A stretch of DNA of 64,000 bases from CAKSHC01 sp045595395 (GTDB lineage Bacteria; Bacillota; Clostridia; Oscillospirales; UMGS1783), in contig JAZOAH010000016.1 of assembly GCA_045595395.1 (NCBI GenBank), positions 1 through 64,000 of the forward strand. Reading direction: 5' to 3'. This document shows, in pieces, positions 25,689-34,723 of the stretch; positions within the stretch are counted from its first letter, which is position 1; every line of letters starts with the position of its first letter. The notes below the pieces were generated by a model that ran no database searches, had not been told where the DNA came from, and saw nothing but the letters and a program-made list of their open reading frames with translations. The translations under genes and the position numbers were made by a program.

Positions 25689-27314
25689 ATGTCGATCGAG
25701 GTGCTCGACGGCGTATTACTTTTTAAGATCATGGAAAACGGCTATCGTAATCTTCGCCGAAACATGTCTGTCGTTGATGACCTGAATGTATTTCCCGTAC
25801 CCGATGGAGATACCGGCAAAAACATGACCATGACCATTGAGGGTGGCATTGTAAAAGCACAACAAGGTAACATCAGTGCTTCTGATACCATGCAAAAGAT
25901 CGCCCAAGGAACGCTGCTGTCCGCTCGAGGAAACTCAGGTGTTATACTTTCTCAGTTTATTCGTGGCTTGGCAAACGGTATGGGCGACAAGCAAGAATTG
26001 TGCGTTTCCGATTTTGTCCTCGCCCTGAGATGCGGCGTTGATAAGGCTTATGATGCCGTTGTCAATCCCGTAGAGGGCACGATGCTTACTGTTATGCGCG
26101 AAGGCACACAGGCGGTTGAGGGTATGGCCTATTCCACATATGAGGATCTTTTTGATCAACTGATCCGAGCCATGAAAAAATCTCTGCGCAATACGCCGGA
26201 ACTCCTGCCTGTCCTGAAAGAGGCCGGGGTTGTCGATTCGGGCGGTGCCGGTCTGATCTGTATTTTTGAAGGTATTCAATTAGCTTTAGCCAACGAATGG
26301 ATCGAAAAAGACGCTGCTCCCATTGCCACCTATGATGCTTCGATCCTGACCGATTTAGACCCGGAATCGCTGCTGGAATTCGGCTATTGCACCGAATTTA
26401 TTTTACAATTACAGCCCGCTAAAGTCGATCTTGCCGCATTAAATATCAATGACGTGATTGCACATCTGTCCACATTTGGAAATTCGATCGTTGCCGTACA
26501 GGAGCAGTCACTGATCAAGGTACATATCCACACGTTTGAGCCGGAAAAGGTCATTGCCTATGCGCGAACGCTGGGTGAATTTCTCACGCTTAAGATTGAG
26601 AATATGTCTGTGCAACATAATGAAACGGTATCGGCAAAAAAAGACCCTATCAAGTATGCCGTCGTTGCCGCCGCATCGGGGCAAGGTATCATTGAGTATT
26701 TTAAGGAAATCGGCGCTAACGCTGTCATTGACGGCGGCCAAACCAACAATCCATCCGCACAAGACTTCATTGCTGCTTTTGATTCCCTTGAAGCAGAACA
26801 CATCATTGTCTTGCCGAATGATTCCAACATTATTTTGGCTGCTAAGCAGGCCGCTGAGATCTATTCGAAAACCGATGTTCGCATCATTGATACGAAATCC
26901 ATTGCCGAAGGTTACTCAGCCTTGTCTATGATGGACCTGTCTTATGATACGGTAGAAAAAGTTATTGAAGAGATGTCCAGTTTTCTGCCGGATGTCACGA
27001 CAGGCTACGTTACAACGGCTACACGTGATGCCATTATTGACGGTGTTGCCATCACAAAAGACCATTATATTGGCTTGACCCCTAAGCATATCTACTGTGA
27101 CGGTACGGATAAAGTAGATGTTGCGACTAAGCTTTTTTCACTATTACCGGACATGTCAGACAAGCAGGTTTTGACCGTGTTTGTCGGTTGTGATGTAACC
27201 GTTGAGCAACTGGATCGATTGACCACCACAATCAACCAACATTATCCCATGCTTGAGCTCGGCATTATTAACGGCCAACAAGATATCTACAGCTTTATTT
27301 TTGCCATCGAATAA
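25689..27314 (+). CDS. fakA: Fatty acid kinase FakA (DhaL-type kinase domain)
   Basis: 541 residues. Phosphorylates FakB-bound fatty acid to acyl phosphate. N-terminal DhaL kinase domain (~1-200) with NVFPVPDGDTGKNM (Mg/ATP Asp cluster) and ARGNSGVILSQFIRGL, then a linker and a C-terminal DegV-like half (~310-541) containing HIHTFEPEKVIAY and YVTTATRD. GGAGG precedes the ATG at 25689. Gene order fakB-fakB-fakA-plsX links exogenous fatty acids directly to acyl-phosphate metabolism. Confidence 0.93.
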   Translation: MSIEVLDGVLLFKIMENGYRNLRRNMSVVDDLNVFPVPDGDTGKNMTMTIEGGIVKAQQGNISASDTMQKIAQGTLLSARGNSGVILSQFIRGLANGMGDKQELCVSDFVLALRCGVDKAYDAVVNPVEGTMLTVMREGTQAVEGMAYSTYEDLFDQLIRAMKKSLRNTPELLPVLKEAGVVDSGGAGLICIFEGIQLALANEWIEKDAAPIATYDASILTDLDPESLLEFGYCTEFILQLQPAKVDLAALNINDVIAHLSTFGNSIVAVQEQSLIKVHIHTFEPEKVIAYARTLGEFLTLKIENMSVQHNETVSAKKDPIKYAVVAAASGQGIIEYFKEIGANAVIDGGQTNNPSAQDFIAAFDSLEAEHIIVLPNDSNIILAAKQAAEIYSKTDVRIIDTKSIAEGYSALSMMDLSYDTVEKVIEEMSSFLPDVTTGYVTTATRDAIIDGVAITKDHYIGLTPKHIYCDGTDKVDVATKLFSLLPDMSDKQVLTVFVGCDVTVEQLDRLTTTINQHYPMLELGIINGQQDIYSFIFAIE

Positions 27315-27326
27315 CGAGAGGTTGCT

Positions 27327-28310
27327 ATGAACAAAATTGTTATTGACACCTATGGAGCCGATGCCGGCACATCGCCTATGATCGAAGGCGCTCAGTCCGT
27401 ATTGGATAACCATCCGGACATCGGCGTGGTTCTGGTCGGTGATCGGGCAGACATTGAGGCAAAATGTGATATTTCTCTTTACCGTGAACGACTGGAAGTC
27501 ATGCATGCCGATGATTTTATAACCAATACCGATCCATCTGCCTGCGTTTTTAACAGCAGGGACACCTCATCTATGGTGCTCGCCCTAAAACGCCTGAAAA
27601 ACGACCCGGACTGTGTCGGCCTTCTAAGCCCCGGCAGTACAGGTGCATTGGTGGTTGGCTCCATTTTTCGATTGGGCCTGATCAAAGGCTTGAAAACGCC
27701 TGCTTTATCTTCTTCCCTGCCTCGTGTTGACGGCAAGATGGTCTGTCTTGTTGATTGCGGCGCCAATGTAAACTGCAACGAAAAAGACCTTCTTACCTTT
27801 GCCTTGCTTGGAAATGCATATGCCAAGATCATGTATGAACAGGATAGGCCACGTGTCGGCTTAATGTCAGTCGGCACTGAGCGTACGAAGGGCAATGAAC
27901 TGACACTCAAAGCCTATCCTCTTTTAGAAGATAGCCAGTTAAACTTTATCGGAAACCTGGAAGGCAGTGACCTAATCATGGGCAAGGCCGATGTCGTTAT
28001 TTCTGACGGATTTTCCGGCAATATTCTGCTGAAAAGCCATGAAGCCGCCGGCCAAGTTGCCATGCACATCGTTAAGGACATGATCCATGCACATCCCGAC
28101 TGTTGCGCAGGTCTTGAGCATGCCTATGAGCAACTGGCATACCTGTACGACCTAAATGTACGCGGTGGAGCCACATTTCTTGGCACTATTAAGCCAATTA
28201 TTAAAATGCACGGTGTTGCGGTTGCTGATACTGTCTGCGCCTGCGCAGATCAACTTTTGCTGCTTAACCGTGCCGATTTCGCTGAAAACATTAAAGATAT
28301 ATTATGCTAA
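27327..28310 (+). CDS. plsX: Phosphate acyltransferase PlsX
   Basis: 327 residues. Interconverts acyl-ACP and acyl phosphate, the first dedicated step of phospholipid synthesis and the entry point for FakA product. Recognised from the N-terminal IVIDTYGADAGTSPMIEGA, the SPGSTGALVVGSIFRLG loop, DCGANVNC, VGLMSVGTERTKGNEL and VVISDGFSGNILLK. ATG at 27327 with GAGAGG upstream, 12 bases after fakA. No plsY or fabD is adjacent. Confidence 0.95.
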   Translation: MNKIVIDTYGADAGTSPMIEGAQSVLDNHPDIGVVLVGDRADIEAKCDISLYRERLEVMHADDFITNTDPSACVFNSRDTSSMVLALKRLKNDPDCVGLLSPGSTGALVVGSIFRLGLIKGLKTPALSSSLPRVDGKMVCLVDCGANVNCNEKDLLTFALLGNAYAKIMYEQDRPRVGLMSVGTERTKGNELTLKAYPLLEDSQLNFIGNLEGSDLIMGKADVVISDGFSGNILLKSHEAAGQVAMHIVKDMIHAHPDCCAGLEHAYEQLAYLYDLNVRGGATFLGTIKPIIKMHGVAVADTVCACADQLLLLNRADFAENIKDILC

Positions 28311-28313
28311 AAA

Positions 28314-28341
28314 AGAAGCAGTCCCTTACGGAACTGCTTCT
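28314..28341 (-). terminator. Terminator of the glycosyltransferase gene
   Basis: Arms AGAAGCAGT/ACTGCTTCT extended by CC/GG with a bulge; on the minus strand it is followed by TTTTTT. The same stem may slow plus-strand transcription leaving plsX. Confidence 0.75.
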
Positions 28342-28343
28342 CC

Positions 28344-29363
28344 TCATTGACGACAACGGCGATCACTCACCCATTTACTGACACAATATCGAATAGGAAC
28401 ACTGGCTAAAGCGGCAATATTGTATGTAATAAACAACGGCACCACAGGAAATAGCATGCTGATCAGCCAGCAAAATGTTGCGTATCCGCCAAAACGGATC
28501 AAAATGCGCAGCAGCGAGCCAACAAAATCATGATATTTGAAATAGCGGAAGGTCAATAGCCGATTGATCACCTCACCAATCAGTGCCGCTGTAATACCGA
28601 CAGACGGTATGGTAAACCAAACCAATTGATATCCCCAGAGAATGGTAATGGCAAGCATAAGCGCTTCACAGAATATAGACATGTAGATCGAAGCCCGCGC
28701 TGAGTAGAACAGTCGCTTATAGATGCGAACGGTATCAAGAACAGGATTAAAATGTGAGGATTTGTTTCCGTCTATGTAGATAGCTTCTATCGGCATAGTA
28801 GCAATGGGAATATGCTGCTTTTCGGCATGATAGAGAACATTCATCTCATAATCATACTTAGATCCTTCGACACGAAGCAGCCATCCGATGTGGAACACAT
28901 CAAATCGGCGAAGCCCCGACTGATTATCTTGTAAATAATGACCCGTCAGCAAGGCATAAACCCATCGAGATAGATCGTTACCAAGACGGGAACGAGGCGG
29001 TATATCCCCGCTCAAATCCCGAGTACTCAGCACAATCGATGCATTGGTGTATGGCTCCGAGTTGATCCGTACAATATCATCAACCGTGTGTTGCCCATCG
29101 GCGTCAGCCGTTGTAAAATGCTGACATGCAGGGAAATGCTGCAACAAAGCGGCCATGCCGTATTTCAACGCCGCACCTTTTCCCGTATTTTCGGGAAGAT
29201 GAATGACTTTTGCATGAAACTTTGCCTGTTCAAAGACTGTGCGATAGCCTTCTCCGCTGCCATCGTCAACCACCAGGCATTGAAATCCTTTATTTTTTAG
29301 TTGTTCCACCAGCACAATCAGCCGGTTATCCGGTTTGTAGGCCGGAATAAGCACAACATCCAT
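28344..29363 (-). CDS. GT2 glycosyltransferase fused to GtrA-like membrane domain
   Basis: 339 residues. Residues ~1-210 form a GT-A domain of the dolichol-phosphate-sugar synthase type: LIPAYKPDNRL, VVDDGSGEG, NTGKGAALKYGM and the metal TADADGQH (DxD). About residues 225-330 are four hydrophobic helices of the GtrA type. This combination usually loads a sugar on a polyprenyl phosphate and flips it or assists modification of envelope glycans. No separate gtrA/B genes occur nearby. Start ATG at 29363, three bases after the stop of the upstream hydrolase, with GGGGG inside that gene's end. Confidence 0.85.
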   Translation of the reverse strand: MDVVLIPAYKPDNRLIVLVEQLKNKGFQCLVVDDGSGEGYRTVFEQAKFHAKVIHLPENTGKGAALKYGMAALLQHFPACQHFTTADADGQHTVDDIVRINSEPYTNASIVLSTRDLSGDIPPRSRLGNDLSRWVYALLTGHYLQDNQSGLRRFDVFHIGWLLRVEGSKYDYEMNVLYHAEKQHIPIATMPIEAIYIDGNKSSHFNPVLDTVRIYKRLFYSARASIYMSIFCEALMLAITILWGYQLVWFTIPSVGITAALIGEVINRLLTFRYFKYHDFVGSLLRILIRFGGYATFCWLISMLFPVVPLFITYNIAALASVPIRYCVSKWVSDRRCRQ

Positions 29364-29366
29364 CGG

Positions 29367-30317
29367 TTACCCCCGCATTTTTATACTTCTTCTATAAAAA
29401 TCGTTTATTTTTTCCATCAATTCATCATTGGCTGTTCCATCTGCATCATACAAAAGATCGGTATGTCCCGACTGCCCCGGCCGATCACAAAGATAATACT
29501 CAACCTTATCCGAAACAATTTGATCTCTATGCGCTATAATCGACGAGCGATCAATCGGAACAGATCTATCCTGCGTCCCATGAACGAGCATGACCGGCAC
29601 TTCAGTTGCATTGATCGTTTCAGCCGCTTCAATATTGACGACATCCGCACCGAATAGCATGGACTGATATAGCCATAATAAAGGATAATTACCATAGGCA
29701 ATAAACCCTATGCGACGTGCCGCCGGCTCCATGACAGCCTCCATCGCACTGTTGATACCGCTGACACTGACGACAGCCGCAATATCCTCATGCCGATCCA
29801 ATACACCACAAACGGCATATCCGCCACGACTGTGCCCGAAAAGCAAAAGTGCTTTACAACCAAAACGCTGCTGACCCTCTATATAATCCAATGCCGCCTC
29901 CAGATCCAGCAGTTCCTGTGAGAAGCCGATGGCCGAATCCCCTTCACTATCACAGTGGCCGGTACTATCAAAGGAGAATACCGACCATCCGTAATCTAAA
30001 AAACTGTTGACCTGCCATAAATACTGGTCATCATCTGCCCCATATCCCGGCGCGATCACAACCAGAGCAGAAGCGCCCGGAGCAGCGTAATAATGCCCCT
30101 TTAATGCATTTTCTCCGGACATAAAACTGACCGATTGCCGATTTTGGATCATATCCTGCAATTCAACATCCGCCGACAAGGGTTCTCGATTATATCTAGG
30201 AAAAGTCGCATCGTAAATGACCTTTGTCAGACAAAATGAAAAAACGGTAAATATAAGGATCGAAACTACGATAACTCTCAAAACCCTTGCAATAGATTTC
30301 TTTTTGGAAGATATCAT
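29367..30317 (-). CDS. Alpha/beta hydrolase, membrane-anchored
   Basis: 316 residues. N-terminal basic stretch and transmembrane helix (~13-32), then alpha/beta hydrolase fold with APGYGADDDQYLW, LLFGHSRGGYAV (Ser nucleophile in GHSRG), Asp in VHGTQDRSVP and His in GQSGHTDLL. The active site probably faces outside. Family members include acyl esterases and lipases; the substrate is not recognisable. Forms a two-gene unit with the glycosyltransferase and is divergent from the monoacylglycerol lipase-like gene. Confidence 0.82.
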   Translation of the reverse strand: MISSKKKSIARVLRVIVVSILIFTVFSFCLTKVIYDATFPRYNREPLSADVELQDMIQNRQSVSFMSGENALKGHYYAAPGASALVVIAPGYGADDDQYLWQVNSFLDYGWSVFSFDSTGHCDSEGDSAIGFSQELLDLEAALDYIEGQQRFGCKALLLFGHSRGGYAVCGVLDRHEDIAAVVSVSGINSAMEAVMEPAARRIGFIAYGNYPLLWLYQSMLFGADVVNIEAAETINATEVPVMLVHGTQDRSVPIDRSSIIAHRDQIVSDKVEYYLCDRPGQSGHTDLLYDADGTANDELMEKINDFYRRSIKMRG

Positions 30318-30368
30318 TAGTTTTCCCCTTTTTCTCTATCATAACACATAAATTATGGAGCATACAAC

Positions 30369-31343
30369 ATGGAATTTCAGCCAAAAGCCTATACCATCCT
30401 CACCGAAGACCAATTTTCACAGACCATGCCGCAGATCGAAAAAGAACTGTCCGGCTATGCCCATACCGGAACGTTCTCTTCCTTTGATGGTAAGAACATA
30501 GCCTACGAGTATTTTCTCTGTCAAAACGCAAAAGCCAACGTTGTCATTGTTCACGGTTTTACCGAGTTTTATCGCAAATATCATGAACTGACCTGGTATC
30601 TACTTCATGAGGGCTGCAATGTTTTTTTGTATGATCAACGAGGTCATGGTCTGTCCCACCGTGATGTTGATGATCCGGAACTTGTGCACATTGAGCTGTT
30701 TGAGGATTACGCTAAGGATCTTGCCTGCATGATCGATACCGTTGTTGCCTCATCTGCGCCTGATCTGCCCCTGAATATCTATGCTCATTCTATGGGCGGA
30801 ACGGTAACCGTATTATATCTGGCTGAACATTCCAATCGAGTACACAAAGCCTTTTTATCGGCACCGATGATCTGCCCATATGCCGGCGGTATCCCGCGGT
30901 TTATGATAGCCGTCGGAGCAAAGCATTATTTGCGAAAGCACGGAGCTCTCGCCCATTTTCCCTACTCCGGGCATTTCTCCCCACATGCAGACTTTCACAA
31001 GTCCTCGGATGCCAGTCAAGCCCGATTCAACTATTATCTGGATATGCGCATCCATCGGCCTTGTTATCAAACCTCGGGGGCAACCAATCAATGGATGATG
31101 GAAGTGGCGCAGTTGCAGTCCAAACTGCTAAATAAGAAATTCGCCCAAAAAATCACTGCTGATGTTTGCCTGGTCAGCTGCCAGGAAGACCGTGTTGTTC
31201 GAATTCGACAGCAGCACCGCTTTGCCTCTTTGCTCCCCCGCTGCACTCTGATGTCCGTGCCACACGCAGCACACTCCCTCTATACCGCAACAGGCGAACA
31301 ATTACAAAATTTTTACGACTGCTTGTTCGGCTTCTTTCGATAA
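30369..31343 (+). CDS. Lysophospholipase/monoacylglycerol lipase-like alpha/beta hydrolase
   Basis: 324 residues, no signal peptide. Serine hydrolase pattern: VIVHGFTEFYRKYHEL (oxyanion HG), YDQRGHGLS, IYAHSMGGTVTVL (nucleophile Ser), Asp in VSCQEDRVV and His in VPHAAHSLY. The HGFTEFYRKYHE and YDQRGHGLS combination is that of PldB-type lysophospholipases and monoglyceride lipases, fitting the lipid theme of the preceding 12 kb. ATG at 30369 with GGAG upstream. Its last 31 bases overlap the convergent DUF2953 gene. Confidence 0.85.
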   Translation: MEFQPKAYTILTEDQFSQTMPQIEKELSGYAHTGTFSSFDGKNIAYEYFLCQNAKANVVIVHGFTEFYRKYHELTWYLLHEGCNVFLYDQRGHGLSHRDVDDPELVHIELFEDYAKDLACMIDTVVASSAPDLPLNIYAHSMGGTVTVLYLAEHSNRVHKAFLSAPMICPYAGGIPRFMIAVGAKHYLRKHGALAHFPYSGHFSPHADFHKSSDASQARFNYYLDMRIHRPCYQTSGATNQWMMEVAQLQSKLLNKKFAQKITADVCLVSCQEDRVVRIRQQHRFASLLPRCTLMSVPHAAHSLYTATGEQLQNFYDCLFGFFR

Positions 31344-31954
31344 ACACCAGCTTTTCTATTTTGAAGAATCAACTTAAGCAGAGCACAAGCCCCCCAGAAA
31401 ATACGGAACGATAATACAACGTCTATGGTAGCTTGAGTTTGTGATCGAGCAAAATCGCAGAAGACCTTAACATCCATGGCGTTTTGATCCAGTTTCATTT
31501 GCGAATCAATAAAGCCGGCGAGTGAATATACCGCAGCACTTACACTTCCATATTGAATAGCCGCAACGGCAGCGTCTGCGTTACCAACCGTAATATGACT
31601 GTGCAAACGATACACACGGCACTTGCTCAACAACCACACGACACGCTCTAAAAGCCGACGAATCAGTTTTAACAGCGGAATTATAGCGTCGCCCCAGCCA
31701 ACAGTTTTAGCTGTGTGACGAATATGATCAATATCGGTGATCTGATCAATGCCCAGCAAACGGACAGCAATGCGCACAATGATATTGTTAGGGTCCGGTT
31801 TCTTTCCCAGCACAAACCATAATATCCGGTAATTTACCTTAACCTTTCCCGTTGCATCGGTAAATATCATTACCTTGGCAGGAAGCATCAACAAAACAAG
31901 TATGATTAACAGGATCACAGCCAAGACAATGCCTAGAATTTTCAAAATGATCAT
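31313..31954 (-). CDS. DUF2953-like membrane-anchored protein
   Basis: 213 residues. A strong N-terminal transmembrane helix (~2-23) is followed by a soluble part with strands around KVKVNYRILWFVLGKKP and the repeat-like GNADAAVAAIQYGSVSAAVYSLAG, which resembles the G-DAA-A-YG signature of DUF2953 proteins of Bacillota. Function unknown; some family members lie beside sporulation genes, but no sporulation genes are seen here. The start at 31954 is chosen for GGCGGG upstream. Confidence 0.6.
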   Translation of the reverse strand: MIILKILGIVLAVILLIILVLLMLPAKVMIFTDATGKVKVNYRILWFVLGKKPDPNNIIVRIAVRLLGIDQITDIDHIRHTAKTVGWGDAIIPLLKLIRRLLERVVWLLSKCRVYRLHSHITVGNADAAVAAIQYGSVSAAVYSLAGFIDSQMKLDQNAMDVKVFCDFARSQTQATIDVVLSFRIFWGACALLKLILQNRKAGVYRKKPNKQS

Positions 31955-32038
31955 AGTATGCACCCGCCTTTCTTCATAATTATACCCTTTTATATTACCA
32001 TATACTCCCTGCGAATTCAATATCTGCAAGACAAGCTC

Positions 32039-32067
32039 TTGCATTTTTCCATAGGATACGATACAAT
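32039..32067 (+). promoter_or_regulatory. Promoter of the small membrane protein gene
   Basis: TTGCAT, 17-base spacer, TACAAT, 30 bases before the ATG at 32097. Confidence 0.65.
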
Positions 32068-32096
32068 AATGACATTCTTGTAAAGAGGCATACATC

Positions 32097-32408
32097 ATGG
32101 ATTATCATTATCAGGCTCCCTCGCCAGAGCCGACACCAAGCGCTACAACCATACTGATTTTCGGCATACTCGGACTTTCCTTTTCCTGCACCTTTTATCT
32201 CTCCATTCTTGGCATCATCTTTTCTGCGCTGAGTTTGAGTCATGCTGCTGAATATTATCGCATTACGAGTCGGTTAACCGGCAAGGTACGTGTTGGCCGC
32301 ATATTGAGCCGAATCGGTCTGATTCTCGGCATTGTCATGTCGGCGCTCTTGCTTCTTCTTATCCTATCTTTATGTATAACACACGCCAGCCTACTGAGAT
32401 ATTATTAA
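32097..32408 (+). CDS. Small DUF4190-like membrane protein
   Basis: 103 residues: Pro/Ser-rich N-terminus, then two hydrophobic helices (~18-48 and ~72-95) separated by a basic loop containing GKVRVGRILSRIGLILGIV. This layout and the Gly-rich second helix resemble DUF4190 proteins found across Bacillota. Function unknown. AGAGG lies ten bases before the ATG; promoter and downstream stem suggest a single-gene transcript. Confidence 0.65.
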   Translation: MDYHYQAPSPEPTPSATTILIFGILGLSFSCTFYLSILGIIFSALSLSHAAEYYRITSRLTGKVRVGRILSRIGLILGIVMSALLLLLILSLCITHASLLRYY

Positions 32409-32412
32409 ATCG

Positions 32413-32438
32413 AAGACCCCGGATGATTCCGGGGTCTT
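32413..32438 (+). terminator. Stem-loop after the small membrane protein gene
   Basis: Perfect 10-base arms AAGACCCCGG/CCGGGGTCTT with a six-base loop, but only a weak T run after it. Confidence 0.6.
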
Positions 32439-32547
32439 GTCCGTTATATGGTAACCGATTTATCATTTATGTTTGTCATGAAAAATGGATAATTTTCACA
32501 TAACAATCATATGTTTTAAGCGTATAACAATGATTGGGGGATATTTT

Positions 32548-33825
32548 ATGAATCCGTTTGTACACAAGCCGATGCCGATATTTGCCGCCATACAGAATTT
32601 TGAACAGATCTATCCGCAAAGTTACAATAAAAATGAAGTCGATCCCTATACCAAAACCCGTATTATCCTCATGAACGGCACCGAATTTGAAGCCAACTGG
32701 TTTAGCCATCAATTTGCTCGCCATGTGACCGACAACAATCTGCGCCGTGAGCTGGCTATGACAAGATATGTGGAAAAGCAACAACAACTCAAGATATCGC
32801 TTCTCAAACCTTGCAACGAGAGTGCACTTGAGCATACAATCGGTTATGAACAGTTGGCTGTAGACTTAACAGCCGAACTGGCAAAACGAGAAAAGGACTG
32901 CGACGTCAAAAAAGCACTCGATTTCGCCTTGCTTGAAGACTTTGACCATCTGTACCGCTACGCCAATCAGTTGGAAATGGAACAAGGAATTCGTGCTGAA
33001 AAGCTGGTTGGTCGCTATACCGAGATCATGCCCGGCCGTCCGACTATTGCTCACCATCGTTGTCCGGTCGATAATGTTAAGCGCAACATAAACTCTCGCA
33101 CAGCCGATAAGCAGACCGTACTTAATACCATGATCATCACCGCCGCTGAGCAGCAGACGATGAACTATTATATGAACATCACCAATCTGGCAACCAACGA
33201 TCTGGCACGCAAGTTGTATCAGGAGATCGCTTTGGTCGAAGAAGAACATGTGACCCAGTATGAATCGCTGATGGATTCCTGTGCAACCTGGCTGGAGATG
33301 CTGCTGTGGCATGAATATACCGAATGCTATCTGTACTGGTCCTGCTTCATGACCGAGACCGATCGCTGCATCAAGAATCTATGGGAAGAATATCTCGAAA
33401 TTGAAATCGGTCACCTCCATAAGGCGGTTGAACTGTTGCAAAAATATGATCATAAGGATTGGCAGGAAGTGATTCCCGACGGAAAATTCCCCGAACCCAT
33501 CAGCTTGCATGAAAACATTGACTATGTGCGTGATATTTTGGCTTCTACCGTCCAATTTACCGGTTGCCGCGAGGGTTACGTCAAACTGGATGAACTGACA
33601 CATGATGCCGATTTTTACGCATTCCAGAAGCGGATCATCGGCAATGTTGATACCGTTCCCTCTCACCGTGTGATCAATACGCACATTCGCCGCTATGGAC
33701 GTGACTACCGTTTTGAGGTAGCCCCCAATCCCATTCCCGCCTTGCGTGACCGTTGCTGCGACAATACCACTGTCGGCCGTCAGGCCGGCGCCGCACAAAG
33801 CACCGATTTTAAATGTAATTGCTGA
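32548..33825 (+). CDS. Large ferritin-like protein of unknown function
   Basis: 425 residues, very rich in Glu, His and Tyr. Residues ~80-150 and ~190-320 each look like helical hairpins of the ferritin-like superfamily. The second set carries plausible metal ligands: Glu in TAAEQQTMNYY, EEEH in LVEEEHVTQYE, Glu in WHEYTECY and the EIEIGHLH helix, i.e. the E..ExxH pattern repeated. The C-terminal ~100 residues are not helical-looking and end in two Cys-rich bits (RDRCCDN and KCNC). ATG at 32548 is preceded by GGGGG; the open frame upstream is not used. It stands alone between stems. A redox or metal-storage role is possible but unproven. Confidence 0.65.
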   Translation: MNPFVHKPMPIFAAIQNFEQIYPQSYNKNEVDPYTKTRIILMNGTEFEANWFSHQFARHVTDNNLRRELAMTRYVEKQQQLKISLLKPCNESALEHTIGYEQLAVDLTAELAKREKDCDVKKALDFALLEDFDHLYRYANQLEMEQGIRAEKLVGRYTEIMPGRPTIAHHRCPVDNVKRNINSRTADKQTVLNTMIITAAEQQTMNYYMNITNLATNDLARKLYQEIALVEEEHVTQYESLMDSCATWLEMLLWHEYTECYLYWSCFMTETDRCIKNLWEEYLEIEIGHLHKAVELLQKYDHKDWQEVIPDGKFPEPISLHENIDYVRDILASTVQFTGCREGYVKLDELTHDADFYAFQKRIIGNVDTVPSHRVINTHIRRYGRDYRFEVAPNPIPALRDRCCDNTTVGRQAGAAQSTDFKCNC

Positions 33826-33829
33826 TTAA

Positions 33830-33856
33830 AAGGGCAGACACAATGTGTCTGCCCTT
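33830..33856. terminator. Bidirectional terminator
   Basis: Perfect 12-base arms AAGGGCAGACAC/GTGTCTGCCCTT with an AAT loop between two convergent genes. Confidence 0.75.
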
Positions 33857-33859
33857 ATC

Positions 33860-34723
33860 TTATGGATTGCAATTCTTACAAGGTGAATAGCCTTGCTTGA
33901 TCAATTCCTCCCTTGAAAGAGAAGTTGACTTTTTATTGCTTTCCTTTATGGAGTCGATCTGATCACAAGACGGAAGATGCATTTTCTTGGAATTTGTATT
34001 GAGCACATAATTTACCTCGCCGACAGCACCGGACTCTCCACTTAATCGGCTGTTCCCCGTTGCATAATCAATGGTAACACCCGGCTGATTGTTATAGGCA
34101 TAAACATGAAACTGTATACCCTCGCCGTTGTCTTCAACCGATTTAGCTTCCATAACTACACCGCTTGCCACCAAATTATTGCCTTCGAAGATCGGTGTGA
34201 CTCGATACAAGACATGGTTTTCGGTTTCCTTAATATAGTCGGCAATCAGGTTTTCAAAGGGAAGCATGCCTTCAATATTTAAATATCGGGTACCGGTAAT
34301 GAGGTTTTGCTCGTTGGCATTCTCGCCTGTCAGTTGAAAACCGATCAAGTGGCAACGATTGTAGAGGTATTTGCCATCTACATGATCATATTTGACCGTC
34401 TGCCAACCGCTTGGCTTGATCTGACCGATGCTCCCGCGATCCTCGGTCGGCATGATATCGATCCCTACACAGGCAACAGCCACTCCGCATCGCCCCAGCC
34501 CATCCAGCGGCGAGTACGATTCATAGGATTCGGCAACCAGATCCTCTGTTGTAAAGTTCGGGACATTGTCATGCAAGGCAACGTAGGCCTCGCCGGAGAA
34601 TTCCGGAATTGCATCAGTCGTCATCCCTCCATCCGGCACTGAGTTGCTTGACGGCACACCGGCACAAGCACTCAGCAATACGAGAAGCGCCAAAAACAGT
34701 GTTACAAGACGAATCTGCCTCAT
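33860..34723 (-). CDS. Secreted DNA/RNA non-specific endonuclease lipoprotein with Ada-type zinc site
   Basis: 287 residues. Lipoprotein signal: basic start, hydrophobic core and lipobox LLSAC, so it would be anchored outside the membrane. The nuclease domain (~60-230) is of the DNA-entry/streptodornase beta-beta-alpha metal type: YNRCHLIGFQLTGENANEQ (His general base, Asn metal ligand) and NLITGTRYLN. The C-terminal ~45 residues carry an Ada-like Cys4 pattern: LPSCDQI ... SPCKNCNP with HLPSC. Start ATG at 34723 has GGAGG upstream and overlaps the stop of the next gene upstream (ATGA). Confidence 0.85.
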   Translation of the reverse strand: MRQIRLVTLFLALLVLLSACAGVPSSNSVPDGGMTTDAIPEFSGEAYVALHDNVPNFTTEDLVAESYESYSPLDGLGRCGVAVACVGIDIMPTEDRGSIGQIKPSGWQTVKYDHVDGKYLYNRCHLIGFQLTGENANEQNLITGTRYLNIEGMLPFENLIADYIKETENHVLYRVTPIFEGNNLVASGVVMEAKSVEDNGEGIQFHVYAYNNQPGVTIDYATGNSRLSGESGAVGEVNYVLNTNSKKMHLPSCDQIDSIKESNKKSTSLSREELIKQGYSPCKNCNP

